From: UBA9414 sp958446945
GTDB lineage: Bacteria > Bacillota > Clostridia > Lachnospirales > Lachnospiraceae
DNA: 22,132 nucleotides
Direction: 5' to 3'
NCBI GenBank assembly: GCA_958446945.1
Contig: CAUCYJ010000017.1
Span: forward strand, 1-22,132
The notes under the pieces were generated by a model that was not told the origin of the DNA, ran no database searches, and saw nothing but the letters and a program-made list of their open reading frames with translations. The position numbers were made by a program, and so were the translations under genes. The stretch's first letter is position 1, and every line of letters begins with the position of its first letter. Below, piece by piece: positions 6,222 through 14,505 of this stretch.

Positions 6222-6767
6222 ATGGAACAGAAAAAAACAATCCCAATGACACCTTTTGACAGTTTAATTTCCAGTGAACATCTTCAGATGATGAAATTGA
6301 TGCTTCCATATATGCCGCCAGGAACACAGAAGTTTTTTGCTTTCTACATCAAATTTTTAGAGCTCCGGCATACGATGCAGTTTTTTCAAAATTTTCACAC
6401 AGATTACATTGATCTTGGACTATCCAAAAGTCCGCCTTCCCCTTTTGATCTGTTTCGTGATATTCAGCCTTATATGAATCCAAAAGATTCTGAATCACTG
6501 TCACAGCTTCTTCATTTAATGGAAATGCTAAAAACAATGCAGGCAATGTCAGACGCCCAGACTCCGGACAGCTCTCCACTCTCCATGATGATGGGAATGC
6601 TTTCCCCGGAACAACAATCTGCCTTTGCCGCTTACAGCGATCTTTTTTCTAATCTGGAAGCGCAGGAAGAAACAAATACCTCCCCGTCCGAACCACCTAC
6701 TTCACCTTCGAAAGGAGATCAAAGAAATGAATCAGAATGCATGGATGAAACACCCGGCACTTGCTAA
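6222..6767 (+). CDS. Hypothetical helical protein, first of an overlapping gene pair
   Basis: A 181-residue soluble protein of unknown function. The N-terminal two thirds is rich in Met, Phe, Leu and Gln and looks all-helical (SSEHLQMMKLMLPYMPPGTQ, FFAFYIKFLELRHTMQFF, ESLSQLLHLMEMLKTMQAM). Short MPPGTQ and MNPKDSES turns separate helices. The C-terminal 35 residues are Pro/Ser/Thr/Glu-rich and probably disordered. It has no signal peptide or membrane span. The start ATG follows GAGGAGGTACT. Its 3' end overlaps the next gene by 41 bases, so the two are translationally coupled. I recall similar uncharacterised pairs in Lachnospiraceae but know no function. A sigma-E-like promoter upstream hints at sporulation, weakly. 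Confidence 0.8.
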   Translation: MEQKKTIPMTPFDSLISSEHLQMMKLMLPYMPPGTQKFFAFYIKFLELRHTMQFFQNFHTDYIDLGLSKSPPSPFDLFRDIQPYMNPKDSESLSQLLHLMEMLKTMQAMSDAQTPDSSPLSMMMGMLSPEQQSAFAAYSDLFSNLEAQEETNTSPSEPPTSPSKGDQRNESECMDETPGTC

Positions 6768-7011
6768 TATGGATCCGCTCAAACTTGAACTCATTCGCAC
6801 AGCAGCCGCACAGACATCCGGAAAAAGCGGAAAAGATCTTGCTCCAATCCTTCTTGCCCTGATTACCAGTGCACAGAAAAAAGGAATCCGTTTTTCTCAG
6901 AAAGAGATTTCTCTTATTTTAGATTTACTAAAAGAAGGGAAAACAGAAAAGGAACAGCAACAGATTGACCAGACAGTTCAGACTGCGAAACAGCTTCTGA
7001 ATCGTCATTAA
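6727..7011 (+). CDS. Hypothetical small helical protein, second of the pair
   Basis: A 94-residue protein (MNQNAWMKHPALANMDPLK...). The frame is open further upstream, but AAAGGAGATCAAAGAA before the ATG at 6727 marks this start, which lies inside the end of the preceding gene. Residues 8-60 look like two or three helices (DPLKLELIRTAAAQTSG, KDLAPILLALITSAQKKG, SQKEISLILDLLKEG), followed by a charged helix with KTEKEQQQIDQTVQ. No catalytic motif or membrane segment is visible. The 41-base overlap and shared short helical composition suggest that the two proteins act together, perhaps as a complex. Function unknown. Confidence 0.8.
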   Translation: MNQNAWMKHPALANMDPLKLELIRTAAAQTSGKSGKDLAPILLALITSAQKKGIRFSQKEISLILDLLKEGKTEKEQQQIDQTVQTAKQLLNRH

Positions 7012-7042
7012 AACTTTTCAACAGTCTTCTGCAAAAATAATT

Positions 7043-7085
7043 ACAGGACAGGAATTTCACATCTGTTTTTGAATTCCTGTCCTGT
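7043..7085. terminator. Hairpin between convergent genes, probable terminator
   Basis: A perfect 14-bp stem (arms 7043-7056 and 7072-7085, ACAGGACAGGAATT and its complement) with a 15-base loop lies in the 116-base gap between the hypothetical pair and the patatin gene. The flank is T-rich on the minus side (TAATTATTTTT), so it best fits termination of the minus-strand gene. It may also block plus-strand transcripts. Confidence 0.6.
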
Positions 7086-7127
7086 ATGATTTACCGATTC
7101 TCCTACAACAATCTCGATACTCTCTTT

Positions 7128-8003
7128 TTATTCTGCTTTCGTATGTCCCAGGAATTCCAGCAGCGCCCCATAACGCTCCTTCATCTGCTCATATCCCTGT
7201 TCATAAAATGCCTGCAGTTTTTCCATATCTTTCTCAAGTCTCCCAACCGTCGGACCTTCCGGACGAATGACAAAAATCTTTCCTTCCGCCTCAAGACGGT
7301 CAATTCTGTCTGCCATCCTGTTATATTCCCGATATCGGTTCAAAATTGTCTCCACAAGCTTTGGATATTTTTTCTGATATGCTCTCCGATAAATTCTTGC
7401 CTGCGCTACACTGACCGGTTTCTTTCGATAACCGGCTGGTCTTGTCAGAACAACAATCATCTTCTTATTTCCATACTCAATTGCACGCTTCAACGGTACA
7501 GAGGATGCCAACCCTCCATCCAAATACGGCTCATCATCAATCCGTACAATTGGCGCTAACAGAGGAATACTGCTGGAAGCCCGGCAGATTTTCATAAGCC
7601 GTTCTTTATCTCCGTGATTTTCCGTCAGAAATTCTGCTTTTCCTGTCTCACAATTTGTTACAACAAGTTCGCACTGCATCTCTGATTGAAAGAATGTATC
7701 AAAATCAAACGGAAAATCTTCTAATGGAAACCGGTGAAAAATCTTCTCCATATCAAGAAGCGTATGCTCTTTTATCACTGTTTTAATTCCTGCATAATAT
7801 CTGTATTTTCTTTCGGTCTGCATCATACACTCTTTTGTTCGTCCAGCCTGCTCTGAAACAAAGTCAAGGGCGTTGCATGCCCCTGCTGAAACTCCGATTA
7901 CATGGGACGGCACAAAATTCTGTTCTGTCAGATAATCCAGCACTCCTGCTGTGAATACCCCTCGTTTTGCCCCGCCTTCCAATACCAGTGTTGCTTTTTC
8001 CAT
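7128..8003 (-). CDS. Patatin-like phospholipase family protein
   Basis: A 291-residue cytoplasmic hydrolase of the patatin fold, related to E. coli YjjU-type proteins. These cleave acyl esters of lipids, but the natural substrate here is unknown. The oxyanion-loop motif GGAKRG is at residues 10-15 and the nucleophile elbow GVSAG at 37-41 (Ser39). The dyad aspartate is in the DGG motif (PYLDGGLASSVPL) at about residue 160. It has no signal peptide. The frame is open five codons further, but GGAGGAG five bases before the ATG at 8003 decides the start. A sigma-A-like promoter is upstream (8036-8063), so it is probably monocistronic. Confidence 0.9.
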   Translation of the reverse strand: MEKATLVLEGGAKRGVFTAGVLDYLTEQNFVPSHVIGVSAGACNALDFVSEQAGRTKECMMQTERKYRYYAGIKTVIKEHTLLDMEKIFHRFPLEDFPFDFDTFFQSEMQCELVVTNCETGKAEFLTENHGDKERLMKICRASSSIPLLAPIVRIDDEPYLDGGLASSVPLKRAIEYGNKKMIVVLTRPAGYRKKPVSVAQARIYRRAYQKKYPKLVETILNRYREYNRMADRIDRLEAEGKIFVIRPEGPTVGRLEKDMEKLQAFYEQGYEQMKERYGALLEFLGHTKAE

Positions 8004-8035
8004 GAAAACTCCTCCCATGTTCTTTTTATTCTCTT

Positions 8036-8063
8036 ATTATATACCCTTTTTCCCATCCTTCAA
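8036..8063 (-). promoter_or_regulatory. Predicted sigma-A promoter of the patatin-like gene
   Basis: TTGAAG (8058-8063), 16 bases, then a perfect TATAAT (8036-8041) on the minus strand, about 30 bases before the start codon. Confidence 0.55.
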
Positions 8064-8114
8064 CCAAAAAAATATGAAATTTCTAAAACCCCTATGCAAA
8101 AAGCTCCTCTCTCC

Positions 8115-8144
8115 TTGCAAAACGCCTTGACAGTATGTTAGAAT
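8115..8144 (+). promoter_or_regulatory. Candidate promoter of the ABC-F gene
   Basis: TTGCAA (8115-8120), 18 bases, TAGAAT (8139-8144) with an extended TGT before it. A perfect TTGACA also lies at 8127-8132, but no good -10 stands 16-18 bases after it (CGTATG or GTATGT only). The exact element is uncertain. Confidence 0.4.
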
Positions 8145-8204
8145 ACACCCGTATGTGTATGAATTAATTTAGATAATCTGAGTTATGAAAGGAGATATAT
8201 CAAT

Positions 8205-9836
8205 ATGATTAGTGCAAATAATATCACTTTACGAGTGGGTAAAAAAGCGCTTTTTGAAGATGTAAATATTAAATTTACCGAAGGAAACTGCTATGGATTG
8301 ATTGGTGCTAATGGCGCCGGTAAGTCTACATTTCTGAAAATTCTTTCAGGGCAATTAGAACCTACAAGCGGAACTGTCACAATCAGCCCGGGAGAACGAC
8401 TTTCTTTCCTTCAGCAGGATCATTTTAAATACGACGAATTTATGGTGTTAGATACTGTTATCATGGGAAATGCACGCCTTTATGAAATTATGAAGGAAAA
8501 AGAAGTTCTCTATGCCAAAGAAGATTTTACAGAAGAAGACGGTATCAAAGCCAGCGAATTGGAAGGAGAATTTGCTTCCATGAACGGTTGGGAAGCTGAA
8601 GCCGATGCAGCTTCTTTGCTCAACGGACTTGGCATCGAAACAGATCTTCATTACAAATATCTAAAAGATCTGACTGGACCTGAGAAAGTAAAAGTACTCC
8701 TTGCCCAGGCTCTTTTCGGTAACCCGGATATTTTGCTTTTGGACGAGCCGACAAACCATCTTGACTTAGATGCCATTGCATGGCTGGAGGAATTCCTGAT
8801 CAACTTTGACAATACCGTCATCGTTGTATCCCATGACCGCTATTTTCTTAATAAGGTTTGTACTCAGACCGCAGACATTGACTACGGTAAAATCCAGCTT
8901 TTTGCCGGAAACTACGACTTCTGGTACGAATCCAGCCAGCTTCTTATCCGTCAAATGAAGGAAGCAAATAAAAAGAAAGAAGAAAAGATTAAAGAACTTC
9001 AGGATTTCATTTCCCGTTTCTCTGCCAATGCCTCAAAATCCAAACAGGCTACTTCAAGAAAACGTGCATTGGAGAAAATCCAATTAGATGAAATCCGTCC
9101 GTCCAGCCGTAAATATCCTTATATTGACTTCAAACCAAACCGTGAAATCGGTAATGAAGTTCTGACTGTAGAAGGGCTGTCTAAGACAATTGATGGCGAA
9201 AAGGTTCTGGACAATCTTTCTTTCACAATCGGTCGTGAAGATAAAGTAGCATTCGTAGGAAGTAACGAGCTTGCAAAAACAACACTGTTCCGTATTCTTA
9301 CAGGCGAAATAGAGCCAGATGAAGGAACTTACAAATGGGGTGTCACAACTTCTCAGGCATACTTCCCGAAAGACAGTACAAAAGAATTTGACAATGATTA
9401 TACAATTGCTGACTGGCTTATGCAATATTCTGACGAAAAAGATGTAACATACGTTCGCGGTTTCCTTGGCAGAATGCTTTTTGCCGGAGAAGACGGCGTG
9501 AAAAAAGTAAAAGTCCTTTCCGGTGGTGAGAAAGTTCGCTGTCTCTTATCTAAAATGATGATTTCCGGTGCAAATATTCTGATTCTGGATGAGCCGACAA
9601 ACCATCTGGACATGGAATCTATTACCGCGCTGAACAACGGATTGATCAAATTCCCAGGCGTCATTCTTTTTGCTTCTCATGACCATCAGGTTGTACAGAC
9701 AACCGCTAATCGTATCATGGAAATTATGCCGGGTGGTAAACTCATTGATAAGATGACAACTTATGACGAATATCTTGAAAGTGATGAAATGGCAAGAAAA
9801 CGCCAGACCTATTCTCTGACTGAAGAAGACAACTAA
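8205..9836 (+). CDS. ykpA: ABC-F family ATPase, YkpA/YbiT type
   Basis: ABC-F proteins are soluble twin-cassette ATPases that act on the ribosome (translation factors or antibiotic-resistance proteins) rather than as transporters. This one, 543 residues, is very close to what I know of Bacillus YkpA. NBD1 has GANGAGKSTFLKILSG and ILLLDEPTNHLDLD. The linker with KKKEEKIKELQDFISRFSAN and SKSKQATSRKRALEKI follows. NBD2 has VGSNELAKTTLF in place of a normal Walker A (the second G is A), then LSGGEKVRCLLSKMM and ILILDEPTNHLDMES. NBD1's signature is the atypical LTGPEKVKVLL. Both oddities also occur in YkpA, so they are family traits, not decay. The ATG follows AAAGGAGATATATCA. No transporter gene lies beside it. 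It is probably a housekeeping ribosome-associated factor rather than a resistance gene. Confidence 0.93.
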   Translation: MISANNITLRVGKKALFEDVNIKFTEGNCYGLIGANGAGKSTFLKILSGQLEPTSGTVTISPGERLSFLQQDHFKYDEFMVLDTVIMGNARLYEIMKEKEVLYAKEDFTEEDGIKASELEGEFASMNGWEAEADAASLLNGLGIETDLHYKYLKDLTGPEKVKVLLAQALFGNPDILLLDEPTNHLDLDAIAWLEEFLINFDNTVIVVSHDRYFLNKVCTQTADIDYGKIQLFAGNYDFWYESSQLLIRQMKEANKKKEEKIKELQDFISRFSANASKSKQATSRKRALEKIQLDEIRPSSRKYPYIDFKPNREIGNEVLTVEGLSKTIDGEKVLDNLSFTIGREDKVAFVGSNELAKTTLFRILTGEIEPDEGTYKWGVTTSQAYFPKDSTKEFDNDYTIADWLMQYSDEKDVTYVRGFLGRMLFAGEDGVKKVKVLSGGEKVRCLLSKMMISGANILILDEPTNHLDMESITALNNGLIKFPGVILFASHDHQVVQTTANRIMEIMPGGKLIDKMTTYDEYLESDEMARKRQTYSLTEEDN

Positions 9837-9878
9837 TTCTGGTTTTCAGTCAATCGGATAGTCACATCTATTACTGCT

Positions 9879-9921
9879 AAAAAACGCAGCTCTGTGTAAT
9901 TCTTACACAAGGCTGCGTTTT
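9879..9921. terminator. Bidirectional terminator between the ABC-F and ZIP genes
   Basis: Outer stem AAAACGCAGC (9881-9890) with GCTGCGTTTT (9912-9921), then a 2x2 internal loop and an inner 7-bp stem TGTGTAA/TTACACA. T-runs occur on both strands (T4 on plus, T6 on minus), which suits the convergent gene ends. Confidence 0.85.
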
Positions 9922-9937
9922 CATTATGTAATTTCTT

Positions 9938-10720
9938 TTATCCTAATGCCACATCTAACACCATCATAAGTGCAAAACCTACTGCGAATCCAATTGTTCC
10001 GACATTACTATGACTTCCTTCACTTGCTTCTGGTATCAATTCTTCCACAACAACATAAATCATGGCTCCCGCTGCAAACGACAGCAAATACGGAAGTATC
10101 GGTGTAATCAATTTTGCCAAAAGAATCGTAACAACAGCTCCAGCAGGTTCCACAATTCCTGACAGCACTCCATAGAAAAATGCCTTTCTTCTTTTTACTC
10201 CTTCTCCTAAAAGAGGCATACTAATAATAGCTCCTTCTGGGAAATTCTGAATTGCAATTCCAAGAGAAAGTGCAAACGCTCCTGCAATTGTAATCTCTTG
10301 ATTTCCAGAGAGCATTCCTGCAAATACAACTCCAACTGCCATTCCTTCCGGAATATTATGAAGTGTTACTGCAAGTACCATCATTGTTGTTTTTCCCAGC
10401 TGCGTTTTCGGCCCTTCTTGTTCTTCACTGTTCAGGTGCAGATGCGGAATGACGCGATCCATCATAAGCAAAAATACAATTCCAAAAAGAAATCCTACAA
10501 CTGCCGGGACAAAAGCAAATTTCCCCATATCCTTTGACATATCCATACCAGGAATCAAGAGTGACCAGACTGAAGCAGCCACCATCACACCCGATGCAAA
10601 ACCTAGCAGCGCCTTCTGTATTCCCGGACGTATCTTCTGTTTCATAAATAATACACAGGAAGCGCCACAGGCAGTTCCTGCAAATGGAAGTAAAATTCCT
10701 AATAATATACTTGTCTTCAT
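9938..10720 (-). CDS. ZIP-family divalent metal transporter
   Basis: A 260-residue membrane protein of the ZIP (ZupT-like) family, which moves Zn or other divalent metals into the cytoplasm. About eight hydrophobic segments are visible. The binuclear metal site motifs are HNIPEG in the fourth (AVTLHNIPEGMAVGVVFAG) and NFPEG in the fifth (IAIQNFPEGAIISMPL). A short histidine/acid-rich loop (HLHLNSEEQEG) lies between helices three and four, as usual in the family. A TTG one codon earlier is possible, but the ATG at 10720 has proper spacing to AGGAGG. It begins 13 bases after the MATE stop, so the two form an operon. The metal cannot be told from sequence. Confidence 0.92.
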   Translation of the reverse strand: MKTSILLGILLPFAGTACGASCVLFMKQKIRPGIQKALLGFASGVMVAASVWSLLIPGMDMSKDMGKFAFVPAVVGFLFGIVFLLMMDRVIPHLHLNSEEQEGPKTQLGKTTMMVLAVTLHNIPEGMAVGVVFAGMLSGNQEITIAGAFALSLGIAIQNFPEGAIISMPLLGEGVKRRKAFFYGVLSGIVEPAGAVVTILLAKLITPILPYLLSFAAGAMIYVVVEELIPEASEGSHSNVGTIGFAVGFALMMVLDVALG

Positions 10721-10733
10721 CAAACCTCCTGTT

Positions 10734-12134
10734 CTAGTTCTCCTCTTTTTGTGTCTTTATCCCTTTTTCTTTCCATTTTCCTCTGCGATAACAGATTGTT
10801 GTAATTACAGCCCCAAGTACCCAGGAACTCAGTAACGAAATAAAAATACAACGATAATCTCCTGTCGGCAATTCAGGCGTTCTTGTAAGATACGAAATTC
10901 CATAAGCAAGAGGTACGCGAATCAATACCGTTGTAATCAGCGATATCCACATTGGAGTCATCGTATCTCCCGCTCCTCTCATCACCCCTGAAAGACTCTG
11001 AGTCACTGCCATCGCAATATATCCTACCGCAAGAATTTTCATCATATTAGCACTCAGTGTTACTAATTCTGATGTTGTTGTAAAAATTTCCATTAAATAT
11101 TTACCAAATACAAGGATTGCTGCAGTAATCACTGCTGAAACACCTACCGCAATCAGGGTTCCTTGTTTTGCTCCCTGTTCTACCCGGTCATAACGCTTAG
11201 CTCCAACATTTTGCCCCGCATAAGTTGTCATTGCTGTTCCAAAGGAAAAATTCGGCATCATGGCAAATCCGTCTACACGCATAATAATTACATTTGCCGC
11301 AATTACCATTTCTCCAAAACTGTTCGTCAAAGACTGTACGACAACCATCGCCATAGAAAAAATTGCCTGAGTAACTCCGGATGGAAGACCAAGCCGTATA
11401 ATCGTTGATGCATGAAAGCGATCCATTTTCAAATATTTCCATTTCATGTCAAAAACCTCTGTCATTTTCGCCAGTTTAATCATACATAACACAGCCGATA
11501 CAACCTGCGCGATTACAGTTGCCAGCGCTACTCCCGCAACCCCCATTTTTAATCCTGCAACAAACCAAATATCCAACACGATATTAATAACCGTTGCAAT
11601 CAACAGATAAATAAGCGCAGATATTGAATCTCCTAATCCCCGCAATATTCCACATAGAATGTTATAGTAGGCAACTCCAGCAATTCCCATCAACAAAATC
11701 ATTAAATAAGAAGCACACCAATCAATAATACTTTCCGGTGTATTCAGCATATGTAAAAGCGGCTTTACTAAAAGTGCCCCAAGAACCATAATAATTACCG
11801 AGGCCAGAGCTGTTAATGTAACGCAGTTTCCAATAGTCTTTGACAATTCCTCTCTCTGCTTCGCACCAAAGTATTGAGATACCATAACACTCGCACCAAC
11901 AGAAATCCCAATAAAAAGCACAAGTAGCAAATTGAAAATTGGACTTGCACTTCCAACCGCTGCTAATGCATTATCTCCCACATATCTTCCAACAACAATA
12001 CTATCTACGGTATTATAAAGCTGTTGTGCAATATTTCCAATCAGCATCGGTATCGTAAATATTACAATCTGCTCCCAGGGTTTCCCAACGGTCATATCCG
12101 CCGGAGCAAATAATTTCTTCAGACTAATTCCCAT
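10734..12134 (-). CDS. MATE-family efflux transporter
   Basis: A 466-residue, roughly 12-helix exporter of the MATE family (Na+ or H+ driven, drugs and organic cations). The family start is clear (GKPWEQIVIFTIPMLIGNIA, QLYNTVDSIVVGRYVG, then LAAVGSASPIFNLLL), and the second half repeats it (IRLGLPSGVTQAIFSMAMVV; GAGDTMTPMWISLITT). The frame is open 17 codons further upstream through MRRRRRKK, but that stretch lies across a terminator hairpin and begins at a TTG with no ribosome site. The ATG at 12134 follows AAGGAG at a somewhat long 13-base distance and is the better choice. Substrate unknown. It is cotranscribed with the ZIP gene. A TATAAT at 12207-12212 may be its -10 box. Confidence 0.93.
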   Translation of the reverse strand: MGISLKKLFAPADMTVGKPWEQIVIFTIPMLIGNIAQQLYNTVDSIVVGRYVGDNALAAVGSASPIFNLLLVLFIGISVGASVMVSQYFGAKQREELSKTIGNCVTLTALASVIIMVLGALLVKPLLHMLNTPESIIDWCASYLMILLMGIAGVAYYNILCGILRGLGDSISALIYLLIATVINIVLDIWFVAGLKMGVAGVALATVIAQVVSAVLCMIKLAKMTEVFDMKWKYLKMDRFHASTIIRLGLPSGVTQAIFSMAMVVVQSLTNSFGEMVIAANVIIMRVDGFAMMPNFSFGTAMTTYAGQNVGAKRYDRVEQGAKQGTLIAVGVSAVITAAILVFGKYLMEIFTTTSELVTLSANMMKILAVGYIAMAVTQSLSGVMRGAGDTMTPMWISLITTVLIRVPLAYGISYLTRTPELPTGDYRCIFISLLSSWVLGAVITTICYRRGKWKEKGIKTQKEEN

Positions 12135-12165
12135 CTTCTTTCTTCTTCTCCTTCTCATATGTTTT

Positions 12166-12195
12166 GAAAAGCGAAGGTTTTTCAAACCCTCGCTT
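12166..12195 (-). terminator. Intrinsic terminator after trpS (or leader hairpin of the MATE gene)
   Basis: A 12-bp stem (AAGCGAGGGTTT with AAACCTTCGCTT, arms 12184-12195 and 12169-12180, one G-U) with a GAA loop is followed on the minus strand by TTC after the stem's TT, a short U-tract. It lies between the trpS stop and the MATE start. A TATAAT just upstream of it (12207-12212) could put it in the MATE leader. Confidence 0.6.
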
Positions 12196-12222
12196 CTTTT
12201 ACTCTCATTATACAGTATTCGC

Positions 12223-13227
12223 TTAGCGAATCCGCTCTGGAAAACCTACTTTTTTCTGCACTTTCCGAAGGGTTTTCATTGCATAATAGTTTGCCTTCTC
12301 AGCATTCTCCTTAATGATGCCGTCAATGTAAGATTTCTCCTGTGAAAGACGTGCAACCTCATCCTGGAGTGGTTTCAAAACTGCAATAACAGCTTCTCCT
12401 ACAGCCGGTTTCAACTCTCCATAACCCTTACCTGCAAATTCTCGCTCAACCTCCTGCGGAGTCTTGCCCGTACATGCACAATAAATATCAATGAGATTTT
12501 TAACTCCCGGCTGCTCCGGACGATAGCAGATTATTCCTTCAGAGTCTGTCACCGCTCTCTTGAATTTTCTCATAATCGTATCCGGATCATCCATCAAATA
12601 AATACTTCCATTTGGATTCTCATCAGATTTAGACATCTTTTTTGCCGGATCTTGAAGACTCATAATCTTCGCTCCGACTTTCCCAATATACGCTGCCGGA
12701 ACAGTAAATACATCTCCGTAAATAGTGTTAAACCGCTCGGCAATGTTTCTCGTAAGTTCTAAATGCTGCATCTGGTCAATTCCAACCGGAACTACATCTG
12801 TCTGATACAACAGGATATCTGATGCCATCAATACAGGATATGTGAACAGCCCTGCGTTAATATTGTCTGCATGTTTTGATGATTTATCTTTAAATTGTGT
12901 CATCCGGTTTAGTTCACCCATATAGGTAAAGCAGTTAAGAATCCATGCAAGTTCCGCATGTCCTGACACATGCGACTGATAATAAATACAATTTTTCTTT
13001 GGATCCAATCCTGCTGCGATATAGAGTGTCAAGAGCGCTCTTGCTCTCTTGCGAAGTGTTGCCGGATCCTGGCGCACAGTAATCGAATGCATATCTACAA
13101 CACTATAAAAGCATTCATACTCATCGCTCAATGTAATCCAGTTCTTCAATGCTCCCAGATAATTTCCAAGTGTCAGATTTCCTGTTGCCTGCATTCCACT
13201 GAACAATACTTTTTTATCATTTATCAT
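12223..13227 (-). CDS. trpS: Tryptophan--tRNA ligase
   Basis: Class I aminoacyl-tRNA synthetase charging tRNA-Trp, 334 residues, normal length. The N-terminus carries LFSGMQATGNLTLGNYLGAL with the HIGH-equivalent TLGNY at about residues 18-22. DILLYQTDVVPVGIDQMQHLELTRNIA and GAKIMSLQDPAKKMSKSDEN (with KMSKS) are diagnostic; the first is quoted as a composite of family segments. The frame is open 19 codons further, but a promoter occupies that stretch and GGGAGGGATCGAC precedes the ATG at 13227, giving the conserved start. No T-box leader fits in the 66-base gap upstream. The gene is downstream of the histidine phosphatase and has its own promoter. Confidence 0.97.
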   Translation of the reverse strand: MINDKKVLFSGMQATGNLTLGNYLGALKNWITLSDEYECFYSVVDMHSITVRQDPATLRKRARALLTLYIAAGLDPKKNCIYYQSHVSGHAELAWILNCFTYMGELNRMTQFKDKSSKHADNINAGLFTYPVLMASDILLYQTDVVPVGIDQMQHLELTRNIAERFNTIYGDVFTVPAAYIGKVGAKIMSLQDPAKKMSKSDENPNGSIYLMDDPDTIMRKFKRAVTDSEGIICYRPEQPGVKNLIDIYCACTGKTPQEVEREFAGKGYGELKPAVGEAVIAVLKPLQDEVARLSQEKSYIDGIIKENAEKANYYAMKTLRKVQKKVGFPERIR

Positions 13228-13255
13228 GTCGATCCCTCCCAAATGTTCTTTTTTT

Positions 13256-13284
13256 AGTTTATCATTCTTCGATTCTACCGTCAA
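13256..13284 (-). promoter_or_regulatory. Predicted sigma-A promoter of trpS
   Basis: TTGACG (13279-13284), 17 bases, then TAAACT (13256-13261) with an extended TGA before it, on the minus strand. The leader would be about 22 bases, with no room for a T-box. Confidence 0.55.
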
Positions 13285-13293
13285 GCATCCATC

Positions 13294-13917
13294 CTACCAT
13301 GGTTTTACAATATCTTTATAATAAGTATGATTCTCTTCTAAAATGTGATAGTTCGTGCCATCGTCTTCCAAAATTGTTACAGCACAGTTTTTGTGAACGC
13401 CTCCATCCCACACAGCAGACAATTCTTTTTCCTTTACTACCAGATTTAAAAGCACACAAAGCGCCGCTCCATGTGTTGATAGCAACACTGTCTTTAACTG
13501 TTTTTCTCGGAGCTCTTTCATAAATGCCTTCAACCGTTCCTTTACTTCCTCAAAAGCTTCTCCCTCTGTTGGCGGAACATACTTTTCCGGTGCATCAAAA
13601 AAATTCTGAAAGGCAGGGTCTGGAATATTCCAACTATCCTTTGCTGCAGACAATCCTTCATAAACGCCAAAACTCATCTCAATTAATCTTTCATCGCAAA
13701 GAATCGGAGCCCGCTCTCCTGACACAATCTGCGCAGTTTCTTTTGCACGTCCAAGCGGACTTGTATATACCGCATCAAATCCCACCTCTAAAAGGGCCTC
13801 TTTCGTTTCTTCTGCCAAATGTCTTCCGAATGCATTCAGCGGAACATCTTTTCGTCCTTGCATTCTTCTTGTCTGATTCCAGTCTGTTTCTCCGTGTCTG
13901 ATTATATATATTTTCAT
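13294..13917 (-). CDS. Histidine phosphatase family protein (phosphoglycerate mutase-like)
   Basis: A 207-residue member of the histidine phosphatase superfamily (cobC/GpmB-type), which removes phosphate from small molecules through a phosphohistidine. IIRHGETDWNQTRRMQGR carries the catalytic RHGE at residues 7-10. YTSPLGRAKETAQIV is the second family block. The second catalytic histidine is in LLSTHGAALCVLLN. The start ATG follows AGAAAGAGGAATGATAGA. It could be an alpha-ribazole phosphatase, a GpmB-like mutase or a general phosphatase. No cobalamin genes lie near, so the substrate stays open. It is divergent from luxS and upstream of trpS. Confidence 0.9.
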   Translation of the reverse strand: MKIYIIRHGETDWNQTRRMQGRKDVPLNAFGRHLAEETKEALLEVGFDAVYTSPLGRAKETAQIVSGERAPILCDERLIEMSFGVYEGLSAAKDSWNIPDPAFQNFFDAPEKYVPPTEGEAFEEVKERLKAFMKELREKQLKTVLLSTHGAALCVLLNLVVKEKELSAVWDGGVHKNCAVTILEDDGTNYHILEENHTYYKDIVKPW

Positions 13918-13943
13918 TCTATCATTCCTCTTTCTAAAGTTTC

Positions 13944-13972
13944 TTGTATTTCCCTTCTCTGTCCGTTATAAT
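13944..13972 (+). promoter_or_regulatory. Sigma-A promoter of luxS
   Basis: TTGTAT (13944-13949), exactly 17 bases, then a perfect TATAAT (13967-13972), followed by a short leader with AGGAGGG before the luxS ATG. Confidence 0.7.
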
Positions 13973-14006
13973 AAAAACTACAAAATAAAGGAGGGTTTTT
14001 ATCATT

Positions 14007-14492
14007 ATGGAAAAAATCACAAGTTTTACAATAGACCATCTTCGTCTGATTCCCGGACTTTACGTATCTCGCGTAGACTTTGTTGAAGGGCATCCGATCA
14101 CAACATTTGATATTCGTATTACCAACCCCAACGAAGAGCCTGTTATGAATACAGCTGAAATTCACACAATCGAACATCTTGCCGCCACATTTTTACGCAA
14201 TCATCCAACTGCCGGTCCAAAGACAATCTATTTTGGACCAATGGGATGCCGCACAGGCTTTTATCTCTTACTTAGTGGTTCCCTTACTTCACGGGAGATC
14301 ATCCCGCTTATGACAGAACTTTTTATGTTTATTGCTGAATTTGAAGGTGATGTTCCTGGCGCTTCCGCAAAAGACTGCGGCAATTATTTGGATATGAATC
14401 TTCCAATGGCAAAGTATATTGCCCGCAAATATTTAACAGAAGTTCTGACAGATATCGACGATTCTCAACTATTCTATCCAACAAATGACTAA
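14007..14492 (+). CDS. luxS: S-ribosylhomocysteine lyase
   Basis: LuxS splits S-ribosylhomocysteine into homocysteine and DPD, the precursor of autoinducer-2, as part of the activated methyl cycle. The 161-residue protein has the metal site H53 and H57 in EIHTIEHLAAT (with catalytic Glu56) and Cys124 in AKDCGNY. The catalytic Cys81 is in FGPMGCRTGFYL. Length is typical. The ATG follows AGGAGGGTTTTTATCATT, a somewhat long spacer. It is monocistronic, with its own promoter and a bidirectional terminator. The partner nucleosidase (mtnN/pfs) is not in the window. Confidence 0.98.
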   Translation: MEKITSFTIDHLRLIPGLYVSRVDFVEGHPITTFDIRITNPNEEPVMNTAEIHTIEHLAATFLRNHPTAGPKTIYFGPMGCRTGFYLLLSGSLTSREIIPLMTELFMFIAEFEGDVPGASAKDCGNYLDMNLPMAKYIARKYLTEVLTDIDDSQLFYPTND

Positions 14493-14505
14493 TATCTCAT
14501 ATTAT

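Noticed and set aside
7043..7085. 14-bp perfect inverted repeat as a mobile-element end
   Set aside because: A single hairpin between convergent genes, without a transposase or flanking duplications; a terminator explains it better.
9190..9300. Degenerate second Walker A (NELAKTT) of the ABC-F protein as a decayed ATPase
   Set aside because: The Bacillus YkpA proteins, as I recall them, carry nearly the same NELA-TT sequence, so it is a family trait.
12135..12185. N-terminal Arg-rich extension of the MATE protein (TTG start at 12185)
   Set aside because: It crosses the trpS terminator hairpin, lacks a ribosome site and does not resemble MATE N-termini.
12217..12231. Palindrome ATTCGC-TTA-GCGAAT as an operator
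   Set aside because: It covers the last codons and stop of trpS; codon use (Ile-Arg-stop) explains half of it and no partner sites exist.
13228..13293. T-box riboswitch upstream of trpS
   Set aside because: Only 66 bases separate the genes and a sigma-A promoter takes up part of it; no specifier loop or T-box sequence is present.
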